From the NCBI GenBank assembly GCA_963920575.1, contig OY986971.1, positions 24,632,145 to 24,696,144 on the forward strand: DNA of 64,000 bases, read 5' to 3'. A program made the position numbers and the translations under genes. Of the stretch, positions 1-11,800 are shown piece by piece (position 1 is the first letter of the stretch; every line of letters starts with the position of its first letter). The DNA is from Narthecium ossifragum (taxonomy: Eukaryota > Streptophyta > Magnoliopsida > Dioscoreales > Nartheciaceae). The notes under the pieces were generated by a model. It was not told the DNA's origin and did not search any database. It saw only the letters and a list, made by a program, of their open reading frames with translations.

Positions 1-1848
1 TCCCGCCGGCGAGCTTCTTCTCTTCCTTTCTTCCTCCTCCGACCATCATTTTGGGTGTTCTAAGGCTCGTTGGATCCGTGGAAACGAGAGGAAGGCCCCT
101 GGTGTGGTTTGGAGTCTTGTTGGTGTCTGGTTTGCGGGGATCAACTGGGTTTAGCGTTCTTCGGTAGGTTTTCTACCTACAAGTGTTCTTTAATGGGTTT
201 CTCTAGATCTAGCCGTTGGATCTTGTTGATCTTGGTGTTGTTAGATTCCTCATGCTTAGTAGAATTTCTGGTATAAATTTTATAAGCTTTGGTTGAGATC
301 TTAGTAGGATTTATGCATGATTAAGCTCAGATTTTTTGGTTTTTGCTGTTCTTGAAGAACAGCCGGCTTGCGGCGAGTTTTCCGGCCGGTACGTGCCTTA
401 CCTTGGGTTGTGGTGAACATAAGAGTTGTAGCTCTTTGAATCTACTCTCAAACTCAACTAATTTCATAATTGTCTGATTTTTCTACGAATTGTTATGATT
501 TTCGCACGGAGGGGCTGCGTTGCAGCAAGAGATGGTAAGTACGTTTTGATTAGCGGTGTTGATTAATATTTTCCCGTTATTCCAACCGTTGGATGTTTAT
601 GGATTTTGGATATGTTGATCGAGACATGTAGATCTACTGATGACTAAATTGGATCTCAAATCCGACATCGTTTGGATGTCAGATCAACGGGTCAAATAGC
701 CTCTAGTAGAGAACTTTTGGTGTTTTAAATATAATATTATATGTCGAATTATAATATTATATTTCTACTGTTCATCTGCGGTTTTTCGGGGTTGCTTTTC
801 GTTGCAGGAGGCCGAGGTTGACGGTTGTGGTACCGTCGTATTGTCGGGACCCGCTGCGGATCGGCTGGCAGCGGTTGGTAGTACCGCTGTAGCGATCCAG
901 TTGACTTGTATGTTATCCTTAGCATATTGTTGCATGCCTATCTCTTGTATGTGTATGTTCATAGCATGCATTCTCTGTTGTGCATTAGTTGCATGGTTAG
1001 GGCGTGGGTGATCTGTGGGTCGCCGTCCCGAGTCTGGAAGCTCGGACTTAGCCCTAGGACCGGGGTTGAGTAGTTTGGACCCGGTTTGAATTGTAGTGTC
1101 CAGTCAAACTTGATGATAGGCCTAGATGACTGGTACACTTTTTGCTTGATGATTGTAGAGGTCGTGTCGGCCTTGAGTTGGATGCCGAGGTGTAGCCGGT
1201 GTCCCACTGTGCGGACCTTGGGGTAGAGGAGTTGTCTACTCAGCGGTGCCTTTTTCCCACCTGCAGTGCCGTTCCCTGCAGTTGTGTGTCGCCAGTGCTG
1301 TTCCTGCTACTGATGGCTGTTCCTGGGCCTCAGGGACCCGCGGTGGGGTTATGGGGCCCCTGTATACACCCAGGTCCTACTTGAGGGCGACACTATTGTG
1401 TTTCCCTCTTCCTTTTGTGTGTCGTAGTGTAGAACCCTACTGAGCTTAGTGCTCACACCTACCCGGGTTGCGTTTTGCAGGTGCAGGCGTCAGTTCTTCT
1501 TCTATGGCCCCTACCGGGCAGTTGGTCAGCGGTGCGGCGGCGCCTGGTGGACTTTGAGAGGTGGCGATCTTTACTGCTTTTATACCTTTGTTAATTAGTC
1601 TCCTACGGGAGTCGTGTTGTATTTGGATCTTCCCCTCTCCGAGGATATGTATTAAATCTTTTTTGGGTTTGTAAATCTGTGGTTCGAGGTTCTGCTAATT
1701 ATTGTTGTTTTTAATTGAGGGTGTTTTTGGTGAATTGTTAGGGAGGCCAATAGGTTAGAGGAAACCCTCGCCGTCTCTTTCCGCGTTTCGTTAGGTTCCG
1801 GTTAGCGTCGTCCGGGCCGGTTGAGCTTTCGCGGGTCGAGGCGCGACA
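1..1848 (+). mobile_element. Ty3/gypsy LTR, 5' end outside window
   Basis: This stretch matches, with substitutions and small indels, the LTR found at 5587-8028 and 12661-15102, from about 570 bases inside that LTR to its end. Shared landmarks are the purine-rich leader after the CT-rich tract, the ACCGCTGCGG-like block near 850, the GCAGGTGCAGGC block near 1480 and the terminal GGCGCGACA. The LTR ends at 1848. No tRNA primer site follows, so this is a solo LTR or the 3' LTR of an element lying left of the window. It is clearly more diverged than the two LTRs of the intact element, so it is an older copy or a sister subfamily. I see no host gene here; the short open frames are incidental. Confidence 0.85.
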
Positions 1849-2100
1849 TACAGTACCCGGATCGATCCAAGGCCAAGACGGATCGATCCAAGACTTGGTT
1901 GGATTAAGTCTTGGATCGATCCAACACTAGTTTGGATCGATCCATAAGTCAAAAACCTCCTAAATGGATCTAGTCAAACACAATCATCAATCAGAGGCTG
2001 TGTGCGCACATGGGTGTGAAACAAACCGACAAGGTGCAATTTACCAAATTGCCCTTGTGGTCAATAACGAGCCACACGAATAAAGGGACAGGTCCTCACA
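1849..2100 (-). mobile_element. Inverted LTR 5'-terminal fragment
   Basis: Read on the minus strand from 2100, the sequence starts TGTGAGGACCTG and continues through a block meaning the same as the start of the LTR at 5587 (GGGCAATTTGGTAAATTGC, TTTCACACCC). It then runs into four GGATCGATCC boxes and stops at the end of the plus-strand LTR at 1848. The simplest reading is that the plus-strand element inserted into an older minus-strand LTR of the same group. If so, the first bases after 1848 (TACAG) should be the target duplication, with its partner left of the window. Confidence 0.75.
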
Positions 2101-2208
2101 TAAACAGTTGTAGTCATGTATTGGTAACAAAGATTTATTATTATTATTATTAAATTGAGCCAAAAGACTAAGTGATATATGACTCCCACTCCACATACAT
2201 CAACTTCA

Positions 2209-3690
2209 CTAACGGGTATTCACATGTCCGACCACCCCTTGTCTGGCCCGGCATGCGAGGTTGTCTGCAATAACATTTGCCTCACGGGGTATATGCATAA
2301 AAATGACTCCTCTCATGAGCACAGACAGACTCCAAATCTTTCTAAGAATTGGTTCCGAACTTAGCATCCGAACCTCCCTTCCATTAATGGAATTGACTGC
2401 ATTCCTTGAATCGGTTTCTATGATCAAGTTCCGCATACCGCGCATCATGGCCTCCTTAAGAGCCAGAAGGATAGCCATCAATTCCCCCTCGTCTCCGCTA
2501 CAAGCAGGGACTTTCGAAGAAGCAGTCCATTCCAGCATGTTCTCCTCACTCCCCCCAACAAGCCACTCCAATACATGCTTCATGCGCTCCATAAGCCCAA
2601 GCCCCATTTGTTTGGATGACAAAACCCCCAAGGCCTGTAGATGTTACCATACTCATTAGCCTCGATTGTTGTCGCTGCCCCCCCAAGGCCCACCCTTTGC
2701 TCCGTCAATACTACTCGGCCAGTTTGCTGATACGCCAACCCGGTGACTCTTCGGAGCGACTGCAATTCCTCCAAACTAGCTCATTTCTTTCCTTCCAAAG
2801 AAGCCATAAACCATACCCAATAGTAGTTTTATCCCACCTCTTTGATGAATCTGCGGATGAGGAAGAAGCCAATAGATACAAGAGATCATCGAGGCACAAA
2901 CCATCAGACGTTGAGAGAAGAAATTCTCACACTCGCCTGGCAAATGGGCACTCCTCAAAGATATGGCAGACTTATTCCACACCGCCACATCCACGAGGGC
3001 ACAAGCAGTCCAGAACGAGCCCCAACTGTCAAAGAGACTCACGAGTAGGTACCTTTCGATGCAACAGTTTCCAGATAAAGTACCTAACTCTTGGGCCAGT
3101 TGGAACTCTCCAACAATTCACCCAAACCTCCCGTGGGTGAGCCAATGTTCTGCTGGAGACCTTTGCCAACAACCAGAAGTAGAGTTATCTTGCATCCGGA
3201 CTCCATGTACTACAGAAGATGCATCTTGCCTTGTCATCAAGCAGTGAAGAATCAATGTGGACATCAAGTATTTCTTGCACCATTTTAGGATGAAACTGTT
3301 GCTCCACCTTTTCTCTACACCAATGCCCATCAGTCATCAAGGAGCCAAGCTTGGAGCAAACTAGTGCGACATCCACTCTAACAAGTATCGCCCGTGCTGA
3401 GGACAAACCCTCACCGCACCACCAGTCCTCCATTTGATCAAGCTTACTATTTGGTGTCGATGTGAACAAAAGACTAGCTCGGACCACCACAGCCGCCCGG
3501 CATAAGGCTTTTCAGAAAGGTGAACATAGTCTTCGTGTTGACAGTAAAGGCATCAACCAAGCGTACTTATCTCGAGTTATCACCAACCATATGAAGGGCT
3601 TGCTGCCACATAATAAGATCTCTAATGCCAAGTCCACCCTATTCAGTATGCCTATAGACTTGCTGCCACTTTACCTTTGAAAGAGAATCT
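2209..3690 (-). pseudogene. Decayed LINE (non-LTR retrotransposon) pol 3' part
   Basis: On the minus strand three LINE domains occur in the right order but in broken frames. From about 3690 to 3400 there is the post-palm part of a reverse transcriptase (motifs GLGIRDLIMWQQALH and, further on, LRSIWNP-like text). From 3042 to 2711 lies a zf-RVT-like segment (ending LLWKERNELVWRN). From 2631 to 2209 is a plant-type RNase H domain with E in GELMA, D in IIETDSRNAV and the final HIPREANVIADNLA motif. Stops and frame changes separate them, and the 5' end (endonuclease, catalytic palm) is missing. It is a dead, 5'-truncated copy. A captured host gene is unlikely given the domain order. Confidence 0.75.
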
Positions 3691-3939
3691 GTATTTTTTC
3701 ACAAAAACAAACGAGAGAGGGTCTCCAACTACTGAAGTAAAGCAATTGGTAGCAAAGATGTCCGCCAGAATATTATCCAAAAATTGTTCTTTATTGGCAG
3801 CTCGACGCAGTAACTAGCCGAAACAAAATACAGGTAGAATTCAAAAATTTCAATCCCTAACTGTATATAAGTCAGATTATACAATTGCATTAGATCCAAT
3901 GCGTTAACTTTCAAAAGAAAAGGGAAGAGAAAAAAAAGG

Positions 3940-4212
3940 AGTACATCACTTGTGAAATGTGTATCATGATTAGAATTGGCTAAGATGATCTTTGTGAATA
4001 TGGTTTTTTTATTCAATTCATGAAAAAAGAGGAGTGACATCACTTGTGAAATGTGTATGATGATTAGAATTGGTTAATATGATCTTTGTGAATATGGTTT
4101 TTTTATTCAATTCATGAAAAAAGAGGAGTGACATCACTTGTGAAATGTGTATGATGATTAGAATTGGTTAAGATGATCTTTGTGAATATGGTTTTTTTAT
4201 TCAATTCATGAG
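3940..4212. repeat. 94-bp tandem repeat, about 2.9 copies
   Basis: The word ATCACTTGTGAAATGTG recurs at 3945, 4039 and 4133, giving a period of exactly 94 bases. Each unit holds an ATGATTAGAATTGG block, a T7 tract and ATTCAATTCATGA. Copies differ at only a few positions, so the expansion is fairly recent. No coding potential. The 250 bases to its left (3690-3940) are AT-rich and show nothing. Confidence 0.9.
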
Positions 4213-4387
4213 TATTGAGTAGTGTGATTAAACATAAAGCAAAGGCATTTTATATTTTAATAGCTAGCTATATATATGATATTGATGAACATGGAATCAT
4301 GACTAGAAAAGATTACGGGTGCAATCATGAAAGGCGGGAATGCATTTGAGAGCATGAGATGAGTGGTCTCACCACTGCTCCTTTCTC

Positions 4388-4426
<39 letters not shown>
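4213..4426. repeat. Left flank of the MULE with (TA)n(GA)n microsatellite
   Basis: The last 35 bases are a (TA)n tract of about 28 bases followed by a short (GA)n tract that runs directly into the left TIR. The right end of the same element at 21173 is also followed by (TA)n and then (GA)n. The element therefore seems to have inserted in a TA/GA microsatellite, which hides the expected 9-bp target duplication. Confidence 0.7.
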
Positions 4427-4430
<4 letters not shown>

Positions 4431-5042
4431 GAATTTTCTGAGTAGAACCGGTTCGTTGGTGTTAGATAGCGAACTGTGATCTTGATCGTCCATTTCCATC
4501 CGACGATCAGGATCACGTCGGGGCTTATTAACCTTCTTCGCGAGAGAAGGACCTCCCCGAGCCTCTTCGCCTCTCTCTCGAGCAACCACCGCATCTCGTC
4601 CCCCCTCCACCCTCGATCCAGCGGCGGCCCCTCTCTCGAGCCACCGCCGCGCCTCGTCCCCCCTCCACCCTCGAGCCCTCCTCCTCCTCATCCAGCTCCT
4701 CATCCGGGATCTACCGGCATCGAGCCCTCTCCTCCTCCTCCGGGATCTATCAGCATCGAGCCCTCCTCCTCCGGGATCTACCAGCATCGAGCCCTCCTCC
4801 TCCGGGATCTACCAGCATCCTCCTCATCCGGGATCTACCGGCATCAAGCCCTCCTCATCCGGGATCTACCGGCATCAAGCCCTCCTCATCCGGGATCTAC
4901 CGGCATCGTCCTCCTCCTCCGGCATCCATCGCGCACGTCCTCCTCAAGGATCCCTCCTCATCCGAGATCTAGGGCATCGAGCCCTCCTCCGAGATCCCTC
5001 CTCCTCCAGAACCCTCTCGACTTCAACACCGATCATCCTCAG
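4427..5042 (+). repeat. Left TIR of the MULE, with 31-bp minisatellite
   Basis: The outer 150 bases are nearly identical to the inverted right end. The inner part is a CT-rich minisatellite with a 31-bp unit (GGGATCTACCGGCATCGAGC followed by CCTCCTCATCC-type text). Unit starts fall at 4742, 4773, 4804, then a shortened unit to 4830, then 4861 and 4892. The right TIR carries a different number and order of units. The inner border is CTCAG followed by GTTTTG, a good splice donor: exon sequence would end at 5042. A promoter for the rightward gene is probably within this TIR (inference from MuDR). Confidence 0.8.
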
Positions 5043-5219
5043 GTTTTGACCTTGCAATGTTGATGATGCTGTATGTTTCTGTGTTTGTGCTACTTCAATC
5101 AATTTGCATCTAATAAATATGTCTCTTTCCTTCAGTTGCAGTTGGAAGTCCTCCTAAAGTTTGAAGGAGCTCGCAGCTCCGTCCTCCTCGCCAGAAATCT
5201 CTTCGTTCATGGACGACAT

Positions 5220-5518
5220 GTGAGTATTGATTCGATTGGATTTAATAGAAGATGTGTTCTTGAATCAATTTTTGGTATTTAATAGAATATGTGAGTATTG
5301 ATTCGCCAGAAATCTCTTCGTTCATGGACGACATGTTTGTTCTTGAATCGCATAAGTTGTGTTCTATTTGTTTCGCATTTTCCTGCTGAGATAACCTATA
5401 TTTGAATCTGTTTGTTTCACATTTTAAATGTTTCACATTGCTTCGTCTTTTAGATGCTTCACATTTCTTTCCACTATAACTGTTGCATTTGAATTGATGT
5501 GCTCTAACACACAAGCAG
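5220..5518 (+). other. First coding intron of the transposase, with internal duplication
   Basis: Donor GTGAGT at 5220; branch-like CTAAC and acceptor ACAAGCAG ending at 5518. Inside it a 40-base copy of the exon 1 end (CGCCAGAAATCTCTTCGTTC then ATGGACGACATG) is repeated at about 5301-5340, followed by TTTGTT rather than a donor. The duplicate start codon could confuse gene prediction. Confidence 0.65.
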
Positions 5519-5586
5519 TTCCCAAGATGACAGTGAAACATTACATCAAGTATCAAGGGAGCCTGATGATGGCAGCCCAAGCGTTG

Positions 5587-8028
5587 TGTGAGGACCTGCC
5601 CCTCTACCCCTGTGGCTCGCTGTAGACCGCAAGGGCAATTTGGTAAATTGCGCCTTATTGGTTTGTTTCACACCCGCGTGTGCACACACTGGCCTTGTCT
5701 GTGTTCGTGTTTGTTTAGAATGGCTAGGTGAACCCGGGATCGAAAGATCCGGACTTGGGCTTGAGTTCTTGCCCAAGTTTAGCTTTCATCACACAAATGA
5801 TCGATCCTCTATGGCTAAGGGATCGAATCTCTTAGTGCCAGAAAGCCTTGTGAATCGTCACAAGGGATCGATCCTCTTCGTGCCAGAAAGCCTTGTGAAT
5901 CGTCATGAAGGATCGATCCTCCCTTGAGTAAGGATCGATCATTCATAAGTCGGTTGGTTTTCTGCTTCGCGAGGACGGCCACCGCTGGCCGTCGCTCTCC
6001 CCTGTCAGAGGGGGAGGACTTTCTCCTCCCCTCCCCCAGCTTTTTCCCCTCTTTCCCGGCTGTCCCCTCCCCCCTTTCCCCTCCTTTTCTTCTTCCCTTC
6101 CTTCCTTCTTCTTCTTCTCTTTTCTTCTCTCCCGACGTTGCTCTTCCCCTGTTTTTCCGGCAGCCACCTTCTCCTCTTCCGTTCTCCCTCGTCCGACCAC
6201 CAAATTGGGTGTTCTTTGGCTCGTTGGATTTGTGACAACGAGAGGAAGGCTCCTGGTATGGTTTGGAAGCTTGTTGGTGATCAAATCGCGGGGAATCAGC
6301 CGAGGAAAGCGCAGCTAGGTAGGGTTATACCTACTGTGTTCATTTCGGGTTTTCTTGAGATCTAGCCGTTGGATCTTGTTGATCCTTGCTTTGTTGGATT
6401 ACTTATGCCTTGTAAAATAACTTATTTAAGTTTCATGTTAATCAGTTGAGATTTGAGTAGGTTTTATGCAAGATTAGTCTCGGATTTCTGGTTTTCTGCT
6501 GTTCTTGAGAAACAGCCGGCTTGCGGCGAGTTTTCCGGCCGGTGAGTACATAATATTGGATTTTCATAAACATAAGAGTTGTAGAGCTAGTCTTTAGCTT
6601 TCTATTCCATCTTGTTTCATATTTTTCCGATTTATGTGCGATGTCTTATGAATTTTTTTCTGGAGGGCTCCGTTGCAGCAATTAATGGGTAAGTTGGTTT
6701 AATCAGCGATTTTTGATTAATGTTTCCCGTTAATCCAACCGTTGGATGTTTATGAAATTTGGATATGATGATCCTGGTATATACACCTACTGGTGACTAA
6801 GTTGGATCTTGAATCCGACGTCGTTTAGACGTCGGATCGACGAGATCAATTAGCCCCTAAGTAGTGGTTTTGGGTGTTTGAATATAATATTATATTTCGG
6901 AATATAATATTATATTGTTACTGTTCATCGAGCGGTTTTCGGGGTTGCTTCCCGTTGCAGGAGTCCGCGGTTGACGGTCGTGGTACCGTCGTAATGCCGG
7001 GACCCGCTGCGGATCGGCTGGCAGCGGTTGGTGGTACCGCTGCAGCGATCCAGTAGACTTATATGATATTTGTCATACTGTTGCATGCTCTACTTCTTAT
7101 CTGTGTATGTCATAGCATGCATTGTTGATTGTGCATTAGTTGCATTGGTTAGGGCGTGGGTGATCTTTGGGTCACCGTCCCGAGGCTGGAAGCTCGGACT
7201 TAGCCCTAGGACCGGGGTTGGGCTGTTAGGACCCGGTTTGGAATTGTGGTGTCCAGTCGATTCAATGATATGCTTAGATGACTGGTACACTTGTTGCTTG
7301 ATGATTGTAGAGGTCGTGTCGGCCTCGAGTCGGATCTGAGGTGTAGCCGGTGTCCGTTGTTCCTAAAACTCTTGAGTAGAGAAGTTACCTACTCAGTGGT
7401 GTCCTTTCCCACCAAACAGTGTTCAGTGTCCTGTTGAGAGTTAGCAGTGTCGTTTCCTGCTACTGAGTGTGACCTGACATGTGACCAGTCCGGCTGGAAG
7501 ACCATGATCGTGGGCTTCAGGGACACACGGTGGGGTTATGGGACCCCTGTATACACCCAGATCCTACTTGAGGGCGACACTGTTGCGTTTCCCTCTTCCT
7601 TCTGTGTGTCGTAGTGTAGATCCCTACTGAGCTTAGTGCTCACTCCTACCCGGGCTGCGTTTTGCAGGTGCAGGCGGCAGTACCTCTTCTGTGGCCCCTA
7701 CCGGGCAGTTGGTTGGCGGTGCGGCGGCGCCAGGTGGAGTCTGAAAGCTGGTGATCCTTTACTGCTTTTACCCTTATGTTAGAAAGTCTCCTACGGGAGT
7801 AATATTGTATTTGAACTCCCCCTCTCCGAGGTTTTGTATAATTAATACTTGAGTTTTAATCTGAGATTCGAGGTTTCGCCTTTTGATGTTGTTTTAATTG
7901 GGGGCTTTGATGAATTGCTAGGGAGACCCATAGGTTAGAGGGAACCCTCGTCGTTCTTTTTCCGCGTTGGTTAGGTTCCGGTTCGCGTCGCCCGGCCCGG
8001 TTGGGCTTTCGCGGGTCGGGGCGCGACA
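5587..8028 (+). repeat. 5' LTR of the gypsy element
   Basis: Begins TG and ends CA, 2442 bp. The upstream part carries four intact GATCGATC boxes (from 5799 to 5940) plus one mutated box at 5821 (GATCGAAT). It is followed by a CT-rich tract. Donor-like sites (GGTGAGTAC near 6540, GGTAAGTTG near 6688) and acceptor-like sites (TTGCAG near 6680 and 6958, TTTTGCAG near 7668) suggest a spliced leader; this is inference only. Confidence 0.95.
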
Positions 8029-8031
8029 GCT

Positions 8032-8043
8032 TGGTATCAGAGC
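8032..8043 (+). other. Primer-binding site, initiator tRNA-Met type
   Basis: TGGTATCAGAGC lies three bases after the 5' LTR. This is the usual site complementary to the 3' end of plant initiator tRNA-Met in Ty3/gypsy and copia elements. Confidence 0.9.
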
Positions 8044-8229
8044 ATAGGCTGTAGATCCCAGGGTTTAGGATCAGGATTCGGTTGAGATTGAGCGTGGAAT
8101 GGGTTAGTTCTATGTCTAGAACATCCGTGCATGCTCATTTTGATGTGTTATGCTTTTCCGCTTTATGTTGTGCTGCTTTGTCTTGGGTTCGAACGAGTGG
8201 AAGCTCGGTTGTTGTTGGTGATTGCGCAG

Positions 8230-8850
8230 ATGTCGGGAGCTCGAGGCCGACCTTCGGTTGATGGTCGGGGTGGGGCACGACTTGGTCGACCCGCCCGACC
8301 AGACAGGGTAGTACCTGTCAGGGAGGTCAGAGCTAGACGGACTGAGCCATCACCAGCGACGGTTTTGGTCGCACGGGAGGAGGCCCTTCTCGCCGAGGAG
8401 GGGGTTCTTGCTCCGGTCGACGCGCGGACCGTTGTGGTGGTCTTGCTGGAGTGTCAGCAGTATGCCACCCGGTTCACGCACTTGGTCCGTTTTGCGGGGG
8501 CAGTGGCAGCAGACCCAGTGGCCAGGGCACGGCAGTTTGAGTGGGGCCTTCGTTCGGAGATCAGGCGCCAGACGTGTTCCCACCGCTTCCAGACGTACAC
8601 AGCATTTCTGAACTGCGCCTTAGTTGTGGAGGCGCAGTCGCAGGACGAGAGACGCCGGGCAGTTCCACCGGCGGTCCCTACCAGCTCGCAGCAGCAGCGA
8701 CCCCAGGGCAGAGGGGGGTTCTGTAGGGGCCAGCCGTGGCGTCAGCGGCCCTTTCAGCGGCGGCCGCAGCGTGCACCGCAGTACCAGCAGTCACTACCGA
8801 GCCCACCAGCCCCGTTTCTACTGACGGCCGGGCCATCTGGGCAGGCTTCG
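8230..8850 (+). pseudogene. gag, internally deleted, out of frame with pol
   Basis: The likely start is ATG at 8230 (MSGARGRP). The frame keeps the C-terminal half of a plant chromovirus capsid (motifs RQFEWGLRSEIRRQ, SHRFQTYTAFLN, ALVVEAQ). The expected N-terminal capsid core with its PPTF..G...A..WL pattern is absent: basic leader text joins directly to the CQQYATRFTHLVRF segment, a loss of roughly 100 residues. The zinc knuckle that normally closes gag lies in the pol frame, so a frameshift falls between about 8790 and 8880. Plant elements of this group usually have one gag-pol frame, so I read this as damage rather than programmed frameshifting. Confidence 0.7.
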
Positions 8851-11800
8851 TCAGGGGGGACCAGGGACGACAGCCGGGCGCGTCAGTCACTTGCTACCTG
8901 TGCGGGCAGCCGGGGCACTACCGTAGAGACTGCACTTCGCGAGGAGCGCAGGGCGCTATGCCGCAAGGCAGTAGAGGCGGAGGGTCCGGTGCCTGGCAGG
9001 GGAGCGGGGATGGACGCGGGCCGGGGTGTCCCAGAGGCAGAGGCGGCCAGCGGGGGCGGGTGTTTGCCCTCCCAGTTCGCGAGCGGCAGGACACCGTCCA
9101 GCTGTATCAACCGCCACCACAGTACCAGCAGCCGCAGCAGTATCAGCAGGCAGCGGCAGAGCCAACCGTCCTCAGAGGTATCTTTCAGCTTTCTAGTTCC
9201 TTAGTAGATATGCTGATAGACTCTGGGGCGTCTCATTCCTATATTGCTAGCATGTGTGTGGCATCGCTAGGATTAGAGACGAGTTGGCTAGAGGTGGCAC
9301 AGTCTGTAGATTCACCGATCGGCGGCACAGTCAGGGTAGACCGGGTCTGCCGATCTTGTTCTTTGGAGGTTGGAGGCCTCCGTGTCTGTCTAGACCTGCG
9401 GGTGCTAGACATGACAGGCTTCGATGTGATACTCGGTATGGACTGGTTAGCAGCATACCGAGCTATCATCGACTGTGGTCGCCGGAGGGTGGTCGCTTGG
9501 ACACCCGATGGGACGCAGTTTGTGCTGTTGGGGGATCGGTTTTCAGCCGATTCCTTTGCTTGTGGTGTGGGGAGGCGTGGCAGCGAGCTTTCAGCCTTGC
9601 TGGCCAGCCTGTCCCTGTTTGGGTCGGAGGGAGTGCAGCTGAGCAGTTTTCCCAGGATCGTGTGCGACTACACCGATGTGTTTCCCGAGGTGTTGCCAGA
9701 GCTTCCACCACCCATAGAGGTCGATTTTGAGATCGACCTGGTACCGGGTACCGCACCGATCTCTCTCCCAGCTTTCAGGATGGCACCAGCAGAGCAGAGT
9801 GAGTTGAGGACCCAGCTAGACGAGCTTATCAGCAGAGGTTTCATCCGTCCCAGCATGTCTCCCTGGGGGGCGCCAGTGTTGTTCGCGAAGAAGAAGGACG
9901 GTACCCTTCGACTTTGCATAGACCACAGGCGGCTCAACAGGGTGACGGTGAAGAACAGGTATCCGATGCCGCGGATCGACGACCTGTTCGACCAGTTGAG
10001 AGGATCTTCAGTGTTCTCGAAGATCGACCTCCGCACCGGCTACCACCAGTTGAGGGTTTGGGATTGTGACATCCCGAAGATGGCTTTTCGGACTCGGTAC
10101 GGCCTGTACGAGTTCGTAGTGATGCCGTTTGGGCTGACGAACGCACCAGCAGCGTTCATGGATCTCATGCAGAGGATCTTCCGGCCTTTCCTAGACGAGT
10201 TCGTGGTGGTGTTCGTCGACGACATCCTTGTCTACTCCCGGTCAGAGGCGGAGCACGAGCGACACTTGGCGACAGTGTTGCAGCTACTTCGGGAGCATCG
10301 GCTTTATGCCAAGGCTTCCAAGTGCGAGTTTTGGCTTGCACGGGTGGGATTCCTTGGACACGTGGTGTCGGCAGCAGGAATCTCAGTTGACCCGGCCAAG
10401 GTCGAGGCAGTGGTACAGTGGCAGAGACCGAGGACAGTGTTTGAGGTCCGTAGTTTCTTAGGCTTGGCGGGTTACTACAGACGGTTCGTGCGGGACTTCT
10501 CCAAAGTTGCCGGACCGTTGACCAGACTGACACAGAAGGCCGTCCCGTTCGTGTGGGATGATGCTTGTGAGCGAGCCTTCGTGGATCTGAGGACCAGGTT
10601 GACCAGTGCACCGGTGCTGATCGTCCCCGAGCGAGGTGTTGGTTACAGTGTTTATTGCGACGCCAGCGGTGAGGGTTTGGGGTGTGTCCTCATGCAGGAG
10701 GGCCACGTAGTTTCCTATGATTCTCGTCAGTTGAAGAACCATGAGAGGAACTACCCGACTCACAACTTGGAGCTAGCAGCGGTGGTCTTCGCCCTGAAGA
10801 CCTGGCGGCATTATCTCTATGGCGAGAAGTTCTCAGTCTTCTCGGACCATAAGAGTTTGAGGCACGTTTTCACCCAGCGTGACCTCAACCTGAGGCAGCG
10901 ACGCTGGATGGAGCTACTGGAGGACTACGACTTTGCGTTGCATTACCATCCTGGTAAGGCAAACGTCGTAGCAGACGCGCTGAGCAGACAGGTGAGAGAC
11001 ACCAGAGCAGCAGTTGCAGGGTTGTCAGCGCGGCAGTGGCAGGCTCTAGAGACGGCGGGCCAGTTTGGGCTCGAGTTTGAGGATCGGGAATCCAGCAGTT
11101 TTCTCTATGCAGTGCAGAGTATGCCAGCAGTTCTTGCCAGAGTGTTAGAGGCACAGCACAGCGACCCAGAGCTCGAGGAGTTACGCACAGCAGCGGGCAC
11201 AGAGGGCGCAGACGGAGACTGGACAGTATCGCCAGACGGAGGGCTACGGTTCCGAGGCAGAGTAGCGGTTCCAGCAGATCCAGTTCTTCGAGACGACGTC
11301 CTACGAGAGTTCCACCACTCTCGTTTTGCAGTTCATCCCGGCGGCACCAAAATGTACCAGGATCTTCGACGACAGTTCTGGTGGCGCGGGATGAAGAGGG
11401 CAGTGACGGAGTTCGTATCGCGCTGCCTTACCTGTCAGAAGGTCAAGGCAGAGTACCAACGGACTCCGGGGTTACTTCAACCGCTTCCACTAGCTGAGTG
11501 GAAGTGGGAGCACATCAGGATGGACTTCGTGATTGGGCTACCGAGGTCTACTAGGGGGAATGACGCGATTTGGGTCATCGTCGACCGATTGACCAAATCG
11601 GCGCACTTCCTGCCAATGCGGGTGACAGACTCGACGGACAGGTTGGATAGCTTGTACGTCAGAGAGGTGGTCAGACTACACGGAGTTCCAGTTTCTATCG
11701 TGTCAGACCGTGACCCCAGGTTCACCAGCAGGTTCTGGCGCGACTTTCAGGAGGCAGTTGGCACACTCCTGACTTTCAGTACGGCATTCCATCCGCAGAC

